DNA from: Taxawa tesnikishii (nom. ined.)
Taxonomy: Eukaryota > Ascomycota > Dothideomycetes > Dothideales
Assembly (NCBI GenBank): GCA_030247885.1
Contig: JAPDRO010000006.1
Location: forward strand, 682,001-746,000
Direction of reading: 5' to 3'
DNA length: 64,000 nt
In this document: in pieces, positions 1-11,714 of the stretch
Layout: every line of letters begins with the position of its first letter
Position numbering within the stretch: position 1 is the stretch's first letter
The notes under the pieces: generated by a model
Database searches by the model: none
The model's input: the letters and a program-made list of their open reading frames with translations, nothing else
What the model was told of the DNA's origin: nothing
Made by a program: the position numbers and the translations under genes

Positions 1-2
1 TA

Positions 3-1615
3 CTCGGTAGCAATGCGATTGCGGTCCCACTGTCGCCAGGCTTCCCACCTCACGAGTTGAGTTACATCCTCGACCAGTCTGGAGCTCTGATGCTGCTCTC
101 CTCCGCCAAGTTCTCAGCCAAGGCCGAGGAGGTCTTGAAGGAGGAGCTGGAGCAGAAGCCTATACATGCCAAAGTTGAGAAAATTGCGGAAGGCAAGACG
201 GAGGGCGAGAATCCAAAGCTTGAGGACGTTGCGCAAGAAGACGACAAGGGCGGCATGATGCTCTACACGAGCGGGACGACCAACAGGCCGGTGAGAAAGC
301 GATGAGGTATGCGTTGGAGCAGACTGTTTGAATTGACCATCTCCCAGAAAGGCGTACTCCTCCCTCAATCCGTCTTGACCGCACAATCTCAGTCACTGTA
401 CCAAGCCTGGCACTACACACCTTCCGATCACCTCCTGCACGTCCTGCCTCTGCACCACATCCACGGCACCGTCAATGCGATCCTCACGCCGTTGCTCGCG
501 GGCAGCACAATCGAATTCATGTTCCCCTTCACGGTAGACGCCGTGTTCAACCGTTTCGCCGCGCCGTTCCTCCGATCGAACGGCTCCTCCAAGAAGGCGC
601 CCATCACCTTCTTCACCGTCGTCCCCACCATCTACAAGCGGTTGCAGGATGGCCACAAATCGCTTTCGCCAGAGATGCGAGAGGCAACACGCACAGCATT
701 CAAGCCCGAGAACTTGCGTCTGAACATCTCTGGCTCGGCGGCACTGCCGACGCCGACAAAGATGGCGTGGGCGGAGTTGAGCGGTGGAAATATCCTGCTC
801 GAGCGCTACGGCATGACGGAGGTGGGCATGGCGTTGAGCTGCGGGCTGGCGAACGAAGACCGCGTCGACGGCAGCGTTGGCTGGCCCTTGCCCAGCGTAA
901 CGGCACGGCTGGTGGATTCCGACACGCACGAGGTGATCGAGCCGGGCCAGGAACTGGACAAGGACGGCAAGGAGCGGCACGGCGAGATCCAACTCAAAGG
1001 CCCGACCATCTTCCGCGAGTACTGGCGCAACCCGACCGCCACGGCGTCCGAGTTCACGCCCGACGGCTTCTTCAAAACGGGCGATGTGGCCGTGCGTCGC
1101 GCTGTCGAGGGCGCGGGCACCGGCGCGTCCGGCTCCTGGGCCAAGGGACCCATGTACTTCATCCAAGGGCGCAAGAGCGCCGACATCATCAAGACGGGCG
1201 GCGAAAGGTCTCCGCGCTCGAAGTCGAGCGCGAGATGCTATCCCTGCCGCAGATCTCCGAATGCGCCGTCGTGGGCCTTCCCTCGGAGACGTGGGGCCAG
1301 AAGGTCGCCGCCGTCGTCGTCCTCTCCTCCGAAGGCCAAACCGGCGGTCGCGGCGGCAAGCCCTACGGCGCAATGGACCTGCGGCGCGCGCTCAAGGACC
1401 GTCTCGTCGCGTACAAGATCCCACAGGACATGAAGGTCGTCGAGAGCATTCCGAGGAACGCGATGGGTAAGATCAACAAGAAGAATCTGGTCAAGGAGGT
1501 CTTCGGTGAGTTGGAGAGCATCAGGAGGAGGAGTGTGGACTTGGCCGAGGAGAGAAAGAGGCTGAAGGCGGGTGAAGGAGACAGGACGCTCGGAGGGGAA
1601 GTCAAGAGTACTTGA
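3..1615 (+). CDS. Malonyl/acyl-CoA synthetase, ACSF3-like (5' partial)
   Basis: AMP-dependent acyl-CoA synthetase most like ACSF3/malonyl-CoA synthetase, which activates malonate or methylmalonate to its CoA ester, in mitochondria in animals. The reading frame is already open at base 3, so the N-terminus lies outside the window. Exons are 3-290 and 348-1615 (intron GTGAG..CAG). Visible motifs are the P-loop TSGTTNRP split from KG by the intron, LPLHHIHGTVNA, the ERYGMTEVGMAL block, the GFFKTGD block and IKTGGE-KVSALEVE. The C-terminal lysine region reads NAMGKINKKNLVKEVF. The frame slips by one base in the AAA run at 1204-1206, exactly between TGGE and KVSALE. No intron fits there, and one extra A restores the family motif. 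About 518 residues are present. The family call is confident; the exact substrate is inferred. Confidence 0.88.
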
Positions 1616-2121
1616 TTCGGGGGAAATGGTGGGTTGTACAGTATGGTGTTTTCATAGGGGAAAAAGGCATATCCGTATTTGTACGTACGTGTAAAGATGG
1701 CGTATTCGTATTTGGACGCATGTGTAGAGATGGCGTATTCGTATCTGGACGCATGCGTAAAGATATGGCGCACGAAGATCGACATGGCCTGCTTGAGGCT
1801 TCCCACCCATCTGGTCGTCTGCTTTCAGAGACCGACCTCAGTGCCTCGCCTACGTTTGCAGCTAGTGTACAGTAAGTAGCACTACCATGCCCGAAAGCAG
1901 TGGAGGAACAGCAATCCACCTCGGCAGAAACGCAGCCGACGGGTATTATATAACGTCATTTGCACATGCTCCCGCAATCCTCCACCTATGCGTGCGTATT
2001 CTGTACAGCAAAAGCATGCCTGTCTCACGACATGACTTACAACAACAACAACAACAACACCAACATCAACAACACCTTTGATTCATCCCGCCCCCGTCGA
2101 CTCCCCCTCCCCTCCCCCACC
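1616..2121. other. Intergenic stretch with 33-bp minisatellite
   Basis: Spacer between two tandem plus-strand genes. It holds a 33-bp tandem repeat just after the synthetase stop (listed separately) and a CAA-rich leader at about 2038-2080 just before the Pex7 start. I see no gene in it. Confidence 0.6.
1656..1769. repeat. 33-bp minisatellite, about 3 copies
   Basis: The unit beginning GTGTAAAGATGGCGTATTC recurs with starts near 1689, 1722 and 1755, exactly 33 bases apart. A more diverged copy lies to the left and a partial one to the right. It lies in the presumed 3' UTR of the synthetase gene, about 40-150 bp after the stop. Confidence 0.8.
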
Positions 2122-3168
2122 ATGCTCGAGTTCCGCACCGCCGGCTTCAACGGCTACGCCGTGAAATACAGTCCCTTCTTCGACAGCCGGCTCAGCGTAT
2201 GCGCGGGCGCAAACTTCGGCCTCGTCGGCAACGGACGCCTCTTCATCCTAGGCCTGACGCCCAACGGGATCGGGTGCGAGAAGGTGTTCGAGACGCAGGA
2301 CTGCCTCTTCGACACGTGCTGGTCGGAAGCGCACGAGAACCAGCTGCTGACGGCGGGCGGGGACGGGTCGGTGAAGCTGTTCGACGTGGGCGTGGCCGAG
2401 TTCCCCGTCGCGGCGTGGCAGGAGCACGCGCGCGAGGTCTTCAGCGTCAGCTGGAACCTGGCCCACAAGCGCACCTTCCTGAGCTCGAGCTGGGACGGCA
2501 CCGTCAAGATCTGGTCGCCCGAGAGCAAAGCCAGCGTCCTGACCCTGCCCGTGCACAGCTGCGTCTACTCGGCCCAGTTCAGCCCGCACGCCCCGGACCT
2601 CGTCACCGCCGTCGCCAGGGACAGCCATCTGCGCGTGTTCGACCTCCGGACCCCCGCGAGCGCAAGCAACCATCTGACGCTGGCGATTCCCATCCACGCG
2701 CCGCCCAAGACGCCGCCGCCGCGGGGTTGGTCGCCCGCGACGGTGGGCCCCAGCGAGTGTCTGACGCACGACTGGAACAAATACCGCGATACCGTCATCG
2801 CGACGGCGGGGGTGGACGGCGTCGTGCGCACCTTTGACATCCGGAATCCGGGCGCTGGCCCGCTGGCGATGCTGCCGGGACACGAATACGCGGTCAGGAA
2901 GATCAGCTGGAGCCCGCACCTGAGCGATGTGCTGCTGAGCGCGAGCTACGACATGACGTGTCGGGTGTGGACGGACGGGAGCAGCGTCGGTGTTGGAGAA
3001 GGAGCCGGGCCAGGGCAGGGAGGGAGGGAGCTTGGAAGGATGGACCGCCATACCGAGTTTGCCATGGGGGTGGATTGGTGCTTGTTCGGCGCCGAAGGCT
3101 GGTGCGCTACTTGCGCTTGGGACGAGCGCGTGCTGGTTTGGGACGTGCGCGAGTTCATGGGCAGATGA
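2122..3168 (+). CDS. PEX7: Peroxisomal targeting signal 2 receptor Pex7
   Basis: WD40-repeat receptor that binds PTS2 cargo in the cytosol and carries it to the peroxisomal import machinery. It is a single exon of 348 residues, the usual Pex7 size (about 320-375). The N-terminus LEFRTAGFNGYAVKYSPFF is the hallmark Pex7 start, where the first blade opens. WD repeats follow across the protein: CWSEAHENQLLTAGGDGSVK, VSWNLAHKRTFLSSSWDGT, SAQFSPHAPDLV, WNKYRDTVIATAGVDG and ISWSPHLSDVLLSASYD. It closes with CATCAWDERVLVWDVREF. I chose the ATG at 2122 because it sits in CCACCATGC and begins the conserved N-terminus. In-frame ATGs at 1960 and 2032 would add a low-complexity Asn-rich leader. No frame breaks are seen. 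Confidence 0.93.
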   Translation: MLEFRTAGFNGYAVKYSPFFDSRLSVCAGANFGLVGNGRLFILGLTPNGIGCEKVFETQDCLFDTCWSEAHENQLLTAGGDGSVKLFDVGVAEFPVAAWQEHAREVFSVSWNLAHKRTFLSSSWDGTVKIWSPESKASVLTLPVHSCVYSAQFSPHAPDLVTAVARDSHLRVFDLRTPASASNHLTLAIPIHAPPKTPPPRGWSPATVGPSECLTHDWNKYRDTVIATAGVDGVVRTFDIRNPGAGPLAMLPGHEYAVRKISWSPHLSDVLLSASYDMTCRVWTDGSSVGVGEGAGPGQGGRELGRMDRHTEFAMGVDWCLFGAEGWCATCAWDERVLVWDVREFMGR

Positions 3169-3240
3169 GGGTTGCGGTGCGATATTGCGACTACGAGTCG
3201 GCTCAAAGACTGGAATGGTTTCTTCTCTCCGTCGGCGATG

Positions 3241-3241
3241 C

Positions 3242-3274
<33 letters not shown>

Positions 3275-3298
3275 ACACATACACGCACACACGCACAG
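3241..3298. repeat. (CA)n microsatellite
   Basis: A nearly pure CA/TG dinucleotide run in the short gap between the stop of Pex7 and the stop of the convergent PCI gene. The many open frames across it are repeat artefacts. Confidence 0.95.
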
Positions 3299-3436
3299 AA
3301 AGGATGTACGCTCCGCCGCGTTCTTCACACCATCAAATGGAAGGGAATACTCGAAACCCCACCAATACCAGCACAAGGAGAACAGCACTCCATACACGAG
3401 AGGCAGCAACGACATCTGATCCCAGCAAACATCCGA

Positions 3437-5252
3437 TCAACCCAACCTCAGCCAAATGACCCAACCGGCCTGGGATTGGACAACTTGATGACTTGGGGAC
3501 CCGCTCTTCCAGATCCGCCCCCTCAACGCGCCCGTCCTCTCCTCGAGTTTCCATCCGGGCACTTCGTCGTCCCCTCTCGCCTCGACCGTCTTCCAGATGT
3601 TGGGAAAGCCGGCCGCGAGCGGGCCCTTGACCTTTGCGCCCGTGATTGCAAACTTCTGGCGCGAGTACGACAGATAGCCGCCCATGAAGCCCTGAGTGAT
3701 CAGGCTCGACATCTTTGAGAAGACGCTCAACATGTCCGGGATGTTGGCCGCTCGGTCAATCGAGGTGTCGAGGTCTGGCATACCGGCGAAATCGGGGTCG
3801 ATGTACACCGCGGGCTCGGTGGCCCCAGCCGGCGTCTTGTAGTCGCGCTCTTGCCATTGGAGGAGCGTCAAGAAGTTATTGAGATCGAACGTGGGCGCCT
3901 TACGCGCTTCCGGGTCACCCGGGTCGCCGGTGAGGAGGAACGTCTTGCGTGCGAGCGAGCGCCAGACGTAGACTTCGCAGCGATTGCGGAGCTGCAGATC
4001 GATCCTGTAGTACGAGAACCAAGAATAGTACTCCGCGCCCTCGTCCAGATGACTGCGGAAACCGACCAAGTCGCCGCGCGTAATGGCTCTGCACAGTGGC
4101 TCGAAGCGTCCTCTTAGCCCCTGCGCTTCCGGCCGCGCGTACAGTTGCTGGCTCGGAAATCGACCGCAGACCAGGTTCGAGGCGATCAGGAAGATGAGAA
4201 TCAAGCGCCGCTGCTGCCGCGCCTGCGGGTGGCACTCGTCGTACGCTTTCTGCAGCGCCTTCTGTGCGCGGTAGAAGTGGCCGTTGCTCCATAAGAACCG
4301 CCCTAGATAGTACAGATACGTGACGCGCTCCGCCTTTGGGTACGCGGCCAGGGGCGGCGACTGATTGTAGATGTTGTCGAAAATCTGGGCCGCACCGCGC
4401 GTCTTACGGCACGCGAACAGAATCTTGAGACACGTGTTCGCGAGCGTGTAGATGCCGCGTTTTCGGCCTTCGGGCCTGCCGTCTTGTGACAGGCCGGAGG
4501 CGGAGACGCCGGCGCGGTCGTTGAGGCAGGTTACGAATGCCTGGCGGAGGATGTTGGCTGCGCGCTCCGGTAGGGTCTCGCGCGAGCCGCCTTCGTCGGA
4601 GGATTTGACGACAAGGTGCGCGATGAGTTGGGGTTGTTTGTCGAGACCGATGGCTAGGCGGGCCAGCACGCGCGAGTACGCGACCACGGTGGGGAGGATC
4701 AGTACACCCGCGCTCGGGTGAGCGAGCGCGCTGTTGCATTTTCTGACCTATGCGTTAGCATCCTGTGTTATGGTTGTACAGTAGCGTGTGCACGGTGTAT
4801 ATATTCGTTGGCAAGAAACCTCTCCGTCGGATCGAATCTTCCAAGGCAAAGATAAGCCATTCACGGAAAAACAAAATGAAAGGAAAGAAGAAAAAAAAAA
4901 AAAAGAACACTTACTGCTGCAACTCGCTGAGCAGGTTGTACGTCTCCAATAGGTTCCCCACGTCCACGTCGCGCAAGAAGCAGAAGTATTGCACCATGAA
5001 CTTCACAAACGCGGTCCAGGTTGGTCCTCCATCGATGCCCTCGCTCGCCTCGGGCAGCAACCGCACGCATTTCTCGTCCAGTCCCTCTTCCCTGCCTTTC
5101 GCGTAGACTTGTCTGACTTCACGGACGATGGTATTGTAAGAGTCCGCGTACGGAGGCTCGATCACCAGGTAGTTTCGTAGTTCGTCCGCATTCTTTTGCC
5201 GTAGGAGTTGTGAGATGCCACCGAGGAAGGAATCCACCGTCGGCGTGGCCAT
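3437..5252 (-). CDS. PCI-domain protein, Csn12/Thp1/PCID2 family
   Basis: Member of the Csn12/Thp1/PCID2 family, whose proteins act in the TREX-2 mRNA export complex (Thp1) or associate with the COP9 signalosome (Csn12). Two exons: 5252-4915 and 4742-3437, with a 172-bp intron (GTAAGT..TCAG) containing an A-rich tract. The joined protein is 547 residues. The N-terminus (MATPTVDSFLGGISQLLR) starts a helical-repeat region. The middle carries the family block TYLYYLGRFLWSNGHFYRA followed by a KAL..AYDECHPQARQQRR helix. The C-terminal half holds the PCI winged-helix region, including ITQGFMGGYLSYSRQKFAI. The gene is convergent with Pex7, 268 bp apart. Whether the main role is export or signalosome cannot be told from sequence. 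Confidence 0.85.
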
Positions 5253-6056
5253 GGCAGGCAGCGAGCCCTAAGGTGTTGGTCTTGGACGAGACGTGTCGCG
5301 CTGGGTGTGGAATGCGTAGACGGAGCGAAGTCCCGTGACGAGGGATGGCGGTTGCGATGCGAATGTGAATGCAATGGATTACGAAAAGTCTGTTCGGGTC
5401 TCACTCGCGCTGGTCACGAGACATAACTACCGTCCAGAGCAACGATTCAGGCTGAAGCAGAGTATATCGCGTTGGTGGTCTTCTGTCATAGCAGGGTTGT
5501 GCTTGCAGTCACACAAATGCGAAGCTTGGAAGAGACGCAGGCCTGTGCGTCGGTCGTCTCGACAATTATACGGTCACGATGCAGCTCTCGTGGTGGTTCA
5601 GTTGGGCGAACATGGCAAGCATGGCAAGCAGAGCGGCATTGACAAATGCGTGCTTGTACAGTATAAAGGTTATCGAGAAAGGATTTCATAACGATAACTC
5701 ACTATTCTATCGTTCACGAGAGCGGAGCAAAGCAAGAAGCGAAACGCTAGAAGACCCAACGAATGATCCCCATTCCTTGCCCTCACTCAAACGCCCCCAA
5801 TCAGTGAAAATAAAGCAAGTTAATCATGATTGCCGCTCCCAAGATATCCGGGCCGCAAATGGGCCTGCATAGACTGACGAACAAGAAGACATTGACGTAC
5901 AAGGAGAGATATGATATTGACGCGCAGCTTCGCTGCAAGTGACAAGCAAGACGAGTGTGGATCCCGGTGTCACCGGGGCCGTCAGCGTCGCTCACTGTGG
6001 TGCCAACTGCAACAAGGGGATTGTTACCCAGCGCCGTCTGAACTTTGCGTGCCATC
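5253..6056. other. Intergenic stretch, no gene seen
   Basis: Upstream region of the PCI gene and downstream region of the RBR ligase, both on the minus strand. Open frames here are short and lack coding character. I see no RNA gene or repeat. Confidence 0.5.
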
Positions 6057-8129
6057 CTAAGACAACTCGACGTTGAACTCCCAGTTGCCTGTACAACCCA
6101 TTAGCAGAGGCCCGTCAACTTCAACCACAAATATGTCTCTCAACAGGTAGTTGAACTGTCTGATCAACTGCTACCGCAAGGCAGCGGCATCGCGGCGCAT
6201 CTGCACATGCACAACATCTGCAAATGTAGGTTGTGCAACGCCTGCCCGTAGCACTTGGCAGTTACTACATAGGTACTAGGCCGCCTAGCATCTAGGCGTT
6301 CTCATGCCCTGGTAGCTACGACCTTGACACGTAATGGCAGTCGGTCACGCAGTTGGACTGCCTGTTGAGGGGCACACACACGCACACACAACTCACCTTT
6401 CTTGAGGTTCTCGGCCGTATCGTCCAGCAAGATAATACGCCTCTTGTTGCAATAAGACGTCTTATCCATCATCTCGACCTTCAGGCCAGCCAGCTGATCC
6501 GTATGCTTCTCGAACATCTCGCTAAGGTTCTCCACAGCCATCTCCAAATCCTTCTGGTTGTCCTCGAAGATCTCCGTCAGGTTGTTTCTCGCGAGGTAGT
6601 AGGCGAAGGCGTATGTCCACTTGAGGGTTTGTCGGCACTGCTGCAGTGCCTGTGACGCGTGGTCCAAGAACTGTACTTCGATCCACGACAGCCCGGACGT
6701 GCTCTGAAGCTGCGTCATCTTCTTTTCCGTCTTCAGGTAGATATCCTTGTCCAACTTGGCCGATTGCTCGTGATTCGCATAGCGGTTGTAGTAGTGCAGG
6801 TATCGTTCGAGCGACTGCCGGCTTCTGGCCTGGGCGTCGCGCGCTTCGTGCCCGCTCTTCTCTTCGAACCGGTTGCAATTGTACCAGCTGGTGCCGTGTT
6901 CAGACCACAAGCCCATGCACATCCAGCAGAACTCGTGCTTACATTTGCGGCACGTCATATGGTTGCAACCACCGTTCTTCTCGATCGTCGAATGGCACTT
7001 AGGACACTCCTTCGTGTTGGCCGAAATCCAGTTGGCGGTCTCTGAGTCGTCTTCACACTTCTTGAGCCACATCTTGACAAGGACACAGGGAGCAGGTTGA
7101 TGGTCTGCTAATGTGCAGCCAAAACAGAAGTTGTGGTTGCAGTCACAGTGCACGGTTGGCACGGTCTTGTTGAGATCGCGCTGCTTCACGCCACATTCTA
7201 CGGCGTAGACGCAGTTCGGGGCTGGACACCATTTCAGGTTGTCTTTGTCATCGACATACGTCCGCGTCAAGAGTTCCTGGTATCTGCGTGTGTGTCAGCG
7301 TGAAACGGTCTACATGACTGTGGGGATGTCACCAACCTGTCCTTCAGATCTTCAGTAACAAGCAGATCCAAGCTCTTGGAATCGACGATGTTGTTGCAGC
7401 CCTCGCCGGGACACTTGATCCTCGCCGCTTCACCCTCTTCCTTGATCTTCTGTGACAGATATTGCCTGTAGCAGTCCACGCAAAACCGGTGTCCGCACTT
7501 CATAGCAAACGTCTCCAGCCCTGGCCCCTCCTCGCAGCAGATGTTGCACATGAAGTCATCCATGACCTCTATTCTAGGTGGTCCCGCCACATCTTGTCCT
7601 AACCCGGCCTTATCCAGCACCTCTTCCTGCTTGTCCATGTATTGCTCAATCAAACGCTCCTTGTTCCATCTTGCGTAGCGCAGGAGTATTGCGGTTGATT
7701 CAGGGGCTGTCCTAAGATAGTGGATACCTCGTCTACCTGCCGGTCCTGCTGCTGTTGAATGTCCTGTGGGCTGTAAACTTTAAAGTCGACCTCGTATGCC
7801 TTCTTCCGTGGTTTGAAGTCCTTAACCTGGGAGCTAAACCCCATGTCCGGGTCGTCGTCGACATCGAGTTCTATGTCGGAGTCTACGCGTACGTGTTAGT
7901 GACTGTGTAACCCGACACGGCAGGCAGCAGGGCGTGATGGAGAGATCGTACCTGCGCCGAAGTCCACGCTGCTGTCCTGGTCTTCTCCAAAGCCGTCCTC
8001 ACTCCCGGACCCAAAGCTATTGACCTCGTCGTCCGAGTCCATGTTTCTATCCGACACGAGAGTCTGAGGGGTAGCGGGCAGGGCAGCCTCGGACTCGGCG
8101 ATCAATCCTTTGTGTTCTTTCTTGCTCAC
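6057..8129 (-). CDS. RBR E3 ubiquitin ligase, ariadne/HHARI type
   Basis: RING-between-RING ligase that takes ubiquitin onto a cysteine in RING2 before passing it on. Exons: 8129-7952, 7882-7337, 7283-6397 and a tiny last exon 6088-6057 encoding GNWEFNVELS. Introns are 69, 53 and 308 bp. Length is about 547 residues, or 518 if translation starts at the MDSDDE ATG at 8042, which looks more like the family start. RING1 is the CNICCEEGPG block with KCGHRFCVDCYRQYL. IBR has CPAPNCVYAVEC and CDCNHNFCFGC. RING2 has CPKCHSTIEKNGGCNHMTC, with the catalytic Cys in GGCNHMTC, then KHEFCWMCMG. The ariadne C-terminal helices follow. One base is missing in the GGGG run at 7703-7706, between LGQP and PESTAILLRY; otherwise the gene is intact. 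Confidence 0.92.
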
Positions 8130-8824
8130 TTTGGTAATGCGGGCCGGTAGCTCCTGAAAGGGCTCTGAGATGCTCTGGCTGGCCTGGTCAAGCTTCCTTT
8201 TGCGTGTTGCGGGAGGCGTGATGATAGATGGGGTGCCGCGCTTCGCCTATGACGAAGCCGGCAGGAAGTGGAGTAGAGACTGATACGGGGTCTTATGACC
8301 GGTCGCGATGCTGCACAGGAAGATCTCGTGTGTGACTGCAGCAAGCAGGCGGGCAGAACACAAGAAGCGTGAGGGAAGGGAAAGTCGGAAGGCTGTGCTG
8401 GGACTCGTTCTTTTCGGCAGAAGGATCTAGTAAGGCAGCAGGCGTGTTGGATAAGTCAGCGATGATTCAAGGCTCGGTCTTGCTGCGAGTCTGCAGGGCT
8501 GAACAGGAACGGAAACAGCCAGCCGATGAATGTGGCCCGTGCGACGCCATGGGGTTTCACTCTCTCCATTTCTTTCACCGTGACATGAACAATGGAGAAG
8601 ATATGCAGAGTGTCAACCGTCTCGAAAGCATGCCTGCACATGTGCACGTGTGGCAATTCACCACCCCGCCTGTTCGCTGACCCGGACGAGATCAGGTGCT
8701 ATTGATGGAAAAAAAATTGCAAAGTCACGTTCGCGATTTGAGCACAGATTGTCATTGATACAGTCGTTTCAAACGCTCCCGTTTCGCCATCATTTAACCG
8801 GGGTATACCGATGCATCTGCTCGT
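8130..8824. other. Intergenic stretch, no gene seen
   Basis: Upstream region of the RBR ligase and 3' flank of eIF2B epsilon. No convincing coding frame, RNA gene or repeat is seen. Confidence 0.5.
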
Positions 8825-11147
8825 CTAATCGTCATCCTCATCGCTCTCGTCATCATCTTCCTCGCTCTCGGACTCCTCGTCTGCATCAAGGGCATCCATG
8901 AATGGCTTCATGGCACCCCTTATCCTCACCATGTCCTCTCCCGTCGAGCTCCTCTCATCCTCATACCACTGCTCGAACCCCTCCGCCTCCATCACATCCT
9001 CCATGACCAGTTCGTTGCTCGCCATCAGCATAATCTTCTCACCGTCCTTTCTGTGGCACAGATCCGTCTGCATCAGAATCAAAAAGTCGACTTGATCAAC
9101 CTTCTCCGCGTGCTGCTCGCCCCGGTCATACATCGTTCGCTCCAGTAGCGTCTGGTGTAGAGGAATGGTAGCCTTGACCGCCTGGGCGGCAGATTGCCCG
9201 TTCTCCATCAACGTCGCAATGCGCTTCATGAACGCCGCAACAACCGCACGGCGGATTTGATGCGGCGAGGCATCCGCCGCCATGCGTAGTGCCGTCAGTT
9301 CCAGCTGGATGTTGGCCGATTCATCTCCCTTGACCAGGGAGTCGAACACGCTGGTGGCAGCGTCGTGATGGAAGTCAACTGCCTGTTTCCCGCCCGTGCT
9401 GTCATCCGATGCTATCGAGATGAAGCTTGAAGAGCGCGATCCCCTGGCGTGATGATCTCCGCCTTCGGACCATTCTTCCTCCGAGTTCAGTGTCGAGATG
9501 GATTCGGAGGAAAGCGAAACGTTGGACAGGTTGTAGAGTGCCGCGGGTCCGATGCCTGGTGCCTCCTCGTCTTCTTCCTCTTCCGAGTCGGCATACTCAA
9601 AGCCCTCGCCGTTGCTACCGACCACTTTCGGGTCGTTTTCGCCCCGTACGATCTCGTCCTCTTCGTAACCCCTCTTCCGCTTGAACCTCGTAATCCGACT
9701 CCCTTCTTTGACGGTGACACCGTCGGCAATGTGCACGCCATAAGAAATCAGCGCTCCGGGCAGGACCTTGCATCTCTTGCCGACTGAGGCCTCATTTGCC
9801 ACAATCGCATCCTGTACTACTGATCCATCACCGACCGTAGCGTCATCCCAGATGTACGCGCCATCTATCTTGACGTTCCTGCCAACGATACACCTCCGCC
9901 CGATGACACTGTTTGTAATCACAGTTCCGTCGCCGACTGCGGTGGCCTTTCCAATGACGGTTCGGTTCCCTATAGTGCACGACCTTGACAATATGATGTT
10001 CTCCTCACGGTAGATGTTTCCCTGTGTAAACCTGTAGGTCTGATCGCGCACAAGATTCGTGTCCGGACATATCGGGTAAGCCCAGCGGCCCACTACGTCT
10101 TTGCTCACAGCATCGTAGGCCCTGAGGTTCTTAGCTCGTCCGGCGTAGTGCTCGTTGACGATGTGCGTGTGAATTGTCTTTCCGTTCAGCTCGTAGTCCT
10201 TGAGTACGCTATGGAGGAACCCTTTCCTAGGCGCCTCGTAATCGAAGTTGTCGCTCCAAAGCGCAAGCACATCCGGTGTGCAGATATCGATTCCACAATC
10301 CAGCAAATCCTGCCGAATTTCCAAGTCCGGGTGCGTGCTCAAAATCTCCGGATCCAGATTCACAAAGTGGCTGCTCTGCTTGGGGCGCATCTGTTCGTAG
10401 TGTAGACACCTGTCCTTCGTAGGGTCGATGACGAACACCGGAGAGTTGCCCTGCGAGTCCTTCGTCCGGTGGTGCGCGCCTGCTTGGCGCAGAACCATTG
10501 TCATGATCGCATTCTTGTCCTTCGCCTTGCGCTCCCTGTGGGCAGCTATCGCGGTTTCCAAGGGAGATTGCTGATGATATCACCATAGACGACAAGGAAA
10601 TCGCCCGTCAAGATAGCTCGCGCATCCAGATCCCGCATGGCATCTCCAATAGACCGTGAACTCGATCGTAGTATCTCGAAACGACTGAACGGGGAGGCCC
10701 TCGAGGTCCATCTCGAGTTTCTGTTTGCCAGATCAATACCTGCGCCGCAGCAGCAACAAGCGGGGCTGCTCACTGTATGTACTCCTCGATCTGCTCAGTA
10801 TGCGCTCCGCAATACACGAATACTTCTTCCACGCCCGCATTGTCCAGGAACTCCAAGGTGTATTCGATCAGTGGGGTGTTGGCTAGCGGTAGGAGGCACT
10901 GTGACGCGACTTTAGAAAATCGAGGCTCGAGGCGTTTTGCAGAAGGGTACGTACGCGAGGCCGCTCAAGTGTAAAAGGGTTAAACCGCGTTTCGAAGGAG
11001 TCGGCCAGGACCTGGTCATGTTAATGGAAGCAACTCTGATTCAAGGTTATGAGACGAACGCACAACTGCCTGCAGAGGCTCTTCCACCTCTTCCTCCGCG
11101 CCCCGGCCCTTGTCCGATGCGATCGCCTTCTTGCCCTTTGGTGGCAT
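8825..11147 (-). CDS. GCD6: Translation initiation factor eIF2B subunit epsilon
   Basis: Catalytic subunit of the eIF2B guanine-nucleotide exchange factor that recharges eIF2 with GTP. Exons: 11147-11064, 11011-10955, 10898-10774 and 10720-8825, with introns of 52, 56 and 53 bp. Length is 720 residues, normal for the family. Order of parts: N-terminal nucleotidyltransferase-like domain ([50 protein letters not shown]), the left-handed beta-helix of hexapeptide repeats ([18 protein letters not shown] and following), an acidic linker, and the C-terminal W2/HEAT catalytic domain ending in aromatic and acidic boxes (EQWYEDE, then an [14 protein letters not shown] tail). One base is missing in the GGG run at 10562-10564 between ISNLP and [11 protein letters not shown]. 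Start chosen at [14 protein letters not shown], the first ATG in frame with exon 1. Confidence 0.93.
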
Positions 11148-11714
11148 GGTGGAGCCGCGTCTGGTTCGTTCTGCTGATTGCTCGCAAAGGAGATACGTAA
11201 CGATGCAAAGGGTCGGGATGAAGATGTTCGACTGCGCGGAAGTTTGGAGCACTTTGAGTCATGAAATTCAGATCCAGGCTTCGGATCTGCTTCCTCAAGC
11301 AACTCTTCACACCTAACAACATCACATCACATCAATGCAGACTGATGAGGACAGTTTCGGGTACGGTTGTGAACATGGCCATTTGTGGTTTCTAAATCAG
11401 GTGACATGAACCATATCATCGCGCGAAAACAGCCCCAAAAAATTGCGCCTTTGCCCAAATGCCTGCTCATTGACCAACGTACATCGAGAGCAACCCGACA
11501 ACGCTCCGAACAACAATCTACATGCCACGCGTAAAAAGCCACGCGAGAAACGTTGACCAAGAACGAAGTGCTAGCTGAACGTGCGCCTGGCAACAATACA
11601 TACACCGCGCACGGAATAGCCGAAGAAGCCGGATCCCTTTTATAAATATGTACAACACAATGCGGAAGAAGCGAAATCATAGTATTCGTTATTCACCGAA
11701 CCAGGCTCCAGGCC
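11148..11714. other. Intergenic stretch, no gene seen
   Basis: Upstream region of eIF2B epsilon, up to the predicted TAA of Skn7 at 11715-11717. I see no gene or repeat. Confidence 0.5.

Noticed and set aside
393-1373. Long open frame on the minus strand inside the acyl-CoA synthetase gene (326 codons)
   Set aside because: Arg/Ala-rich shadow of a GC-rich coding strand; no family features, while the plus strand has clear synthetase motifs.
2248-3288. 346-codon minus-strand frame opposite Pex7
   Set aside because: It begins in the CA microsatellite and mirrors the third-position GC bias of Pex7; not a gene.
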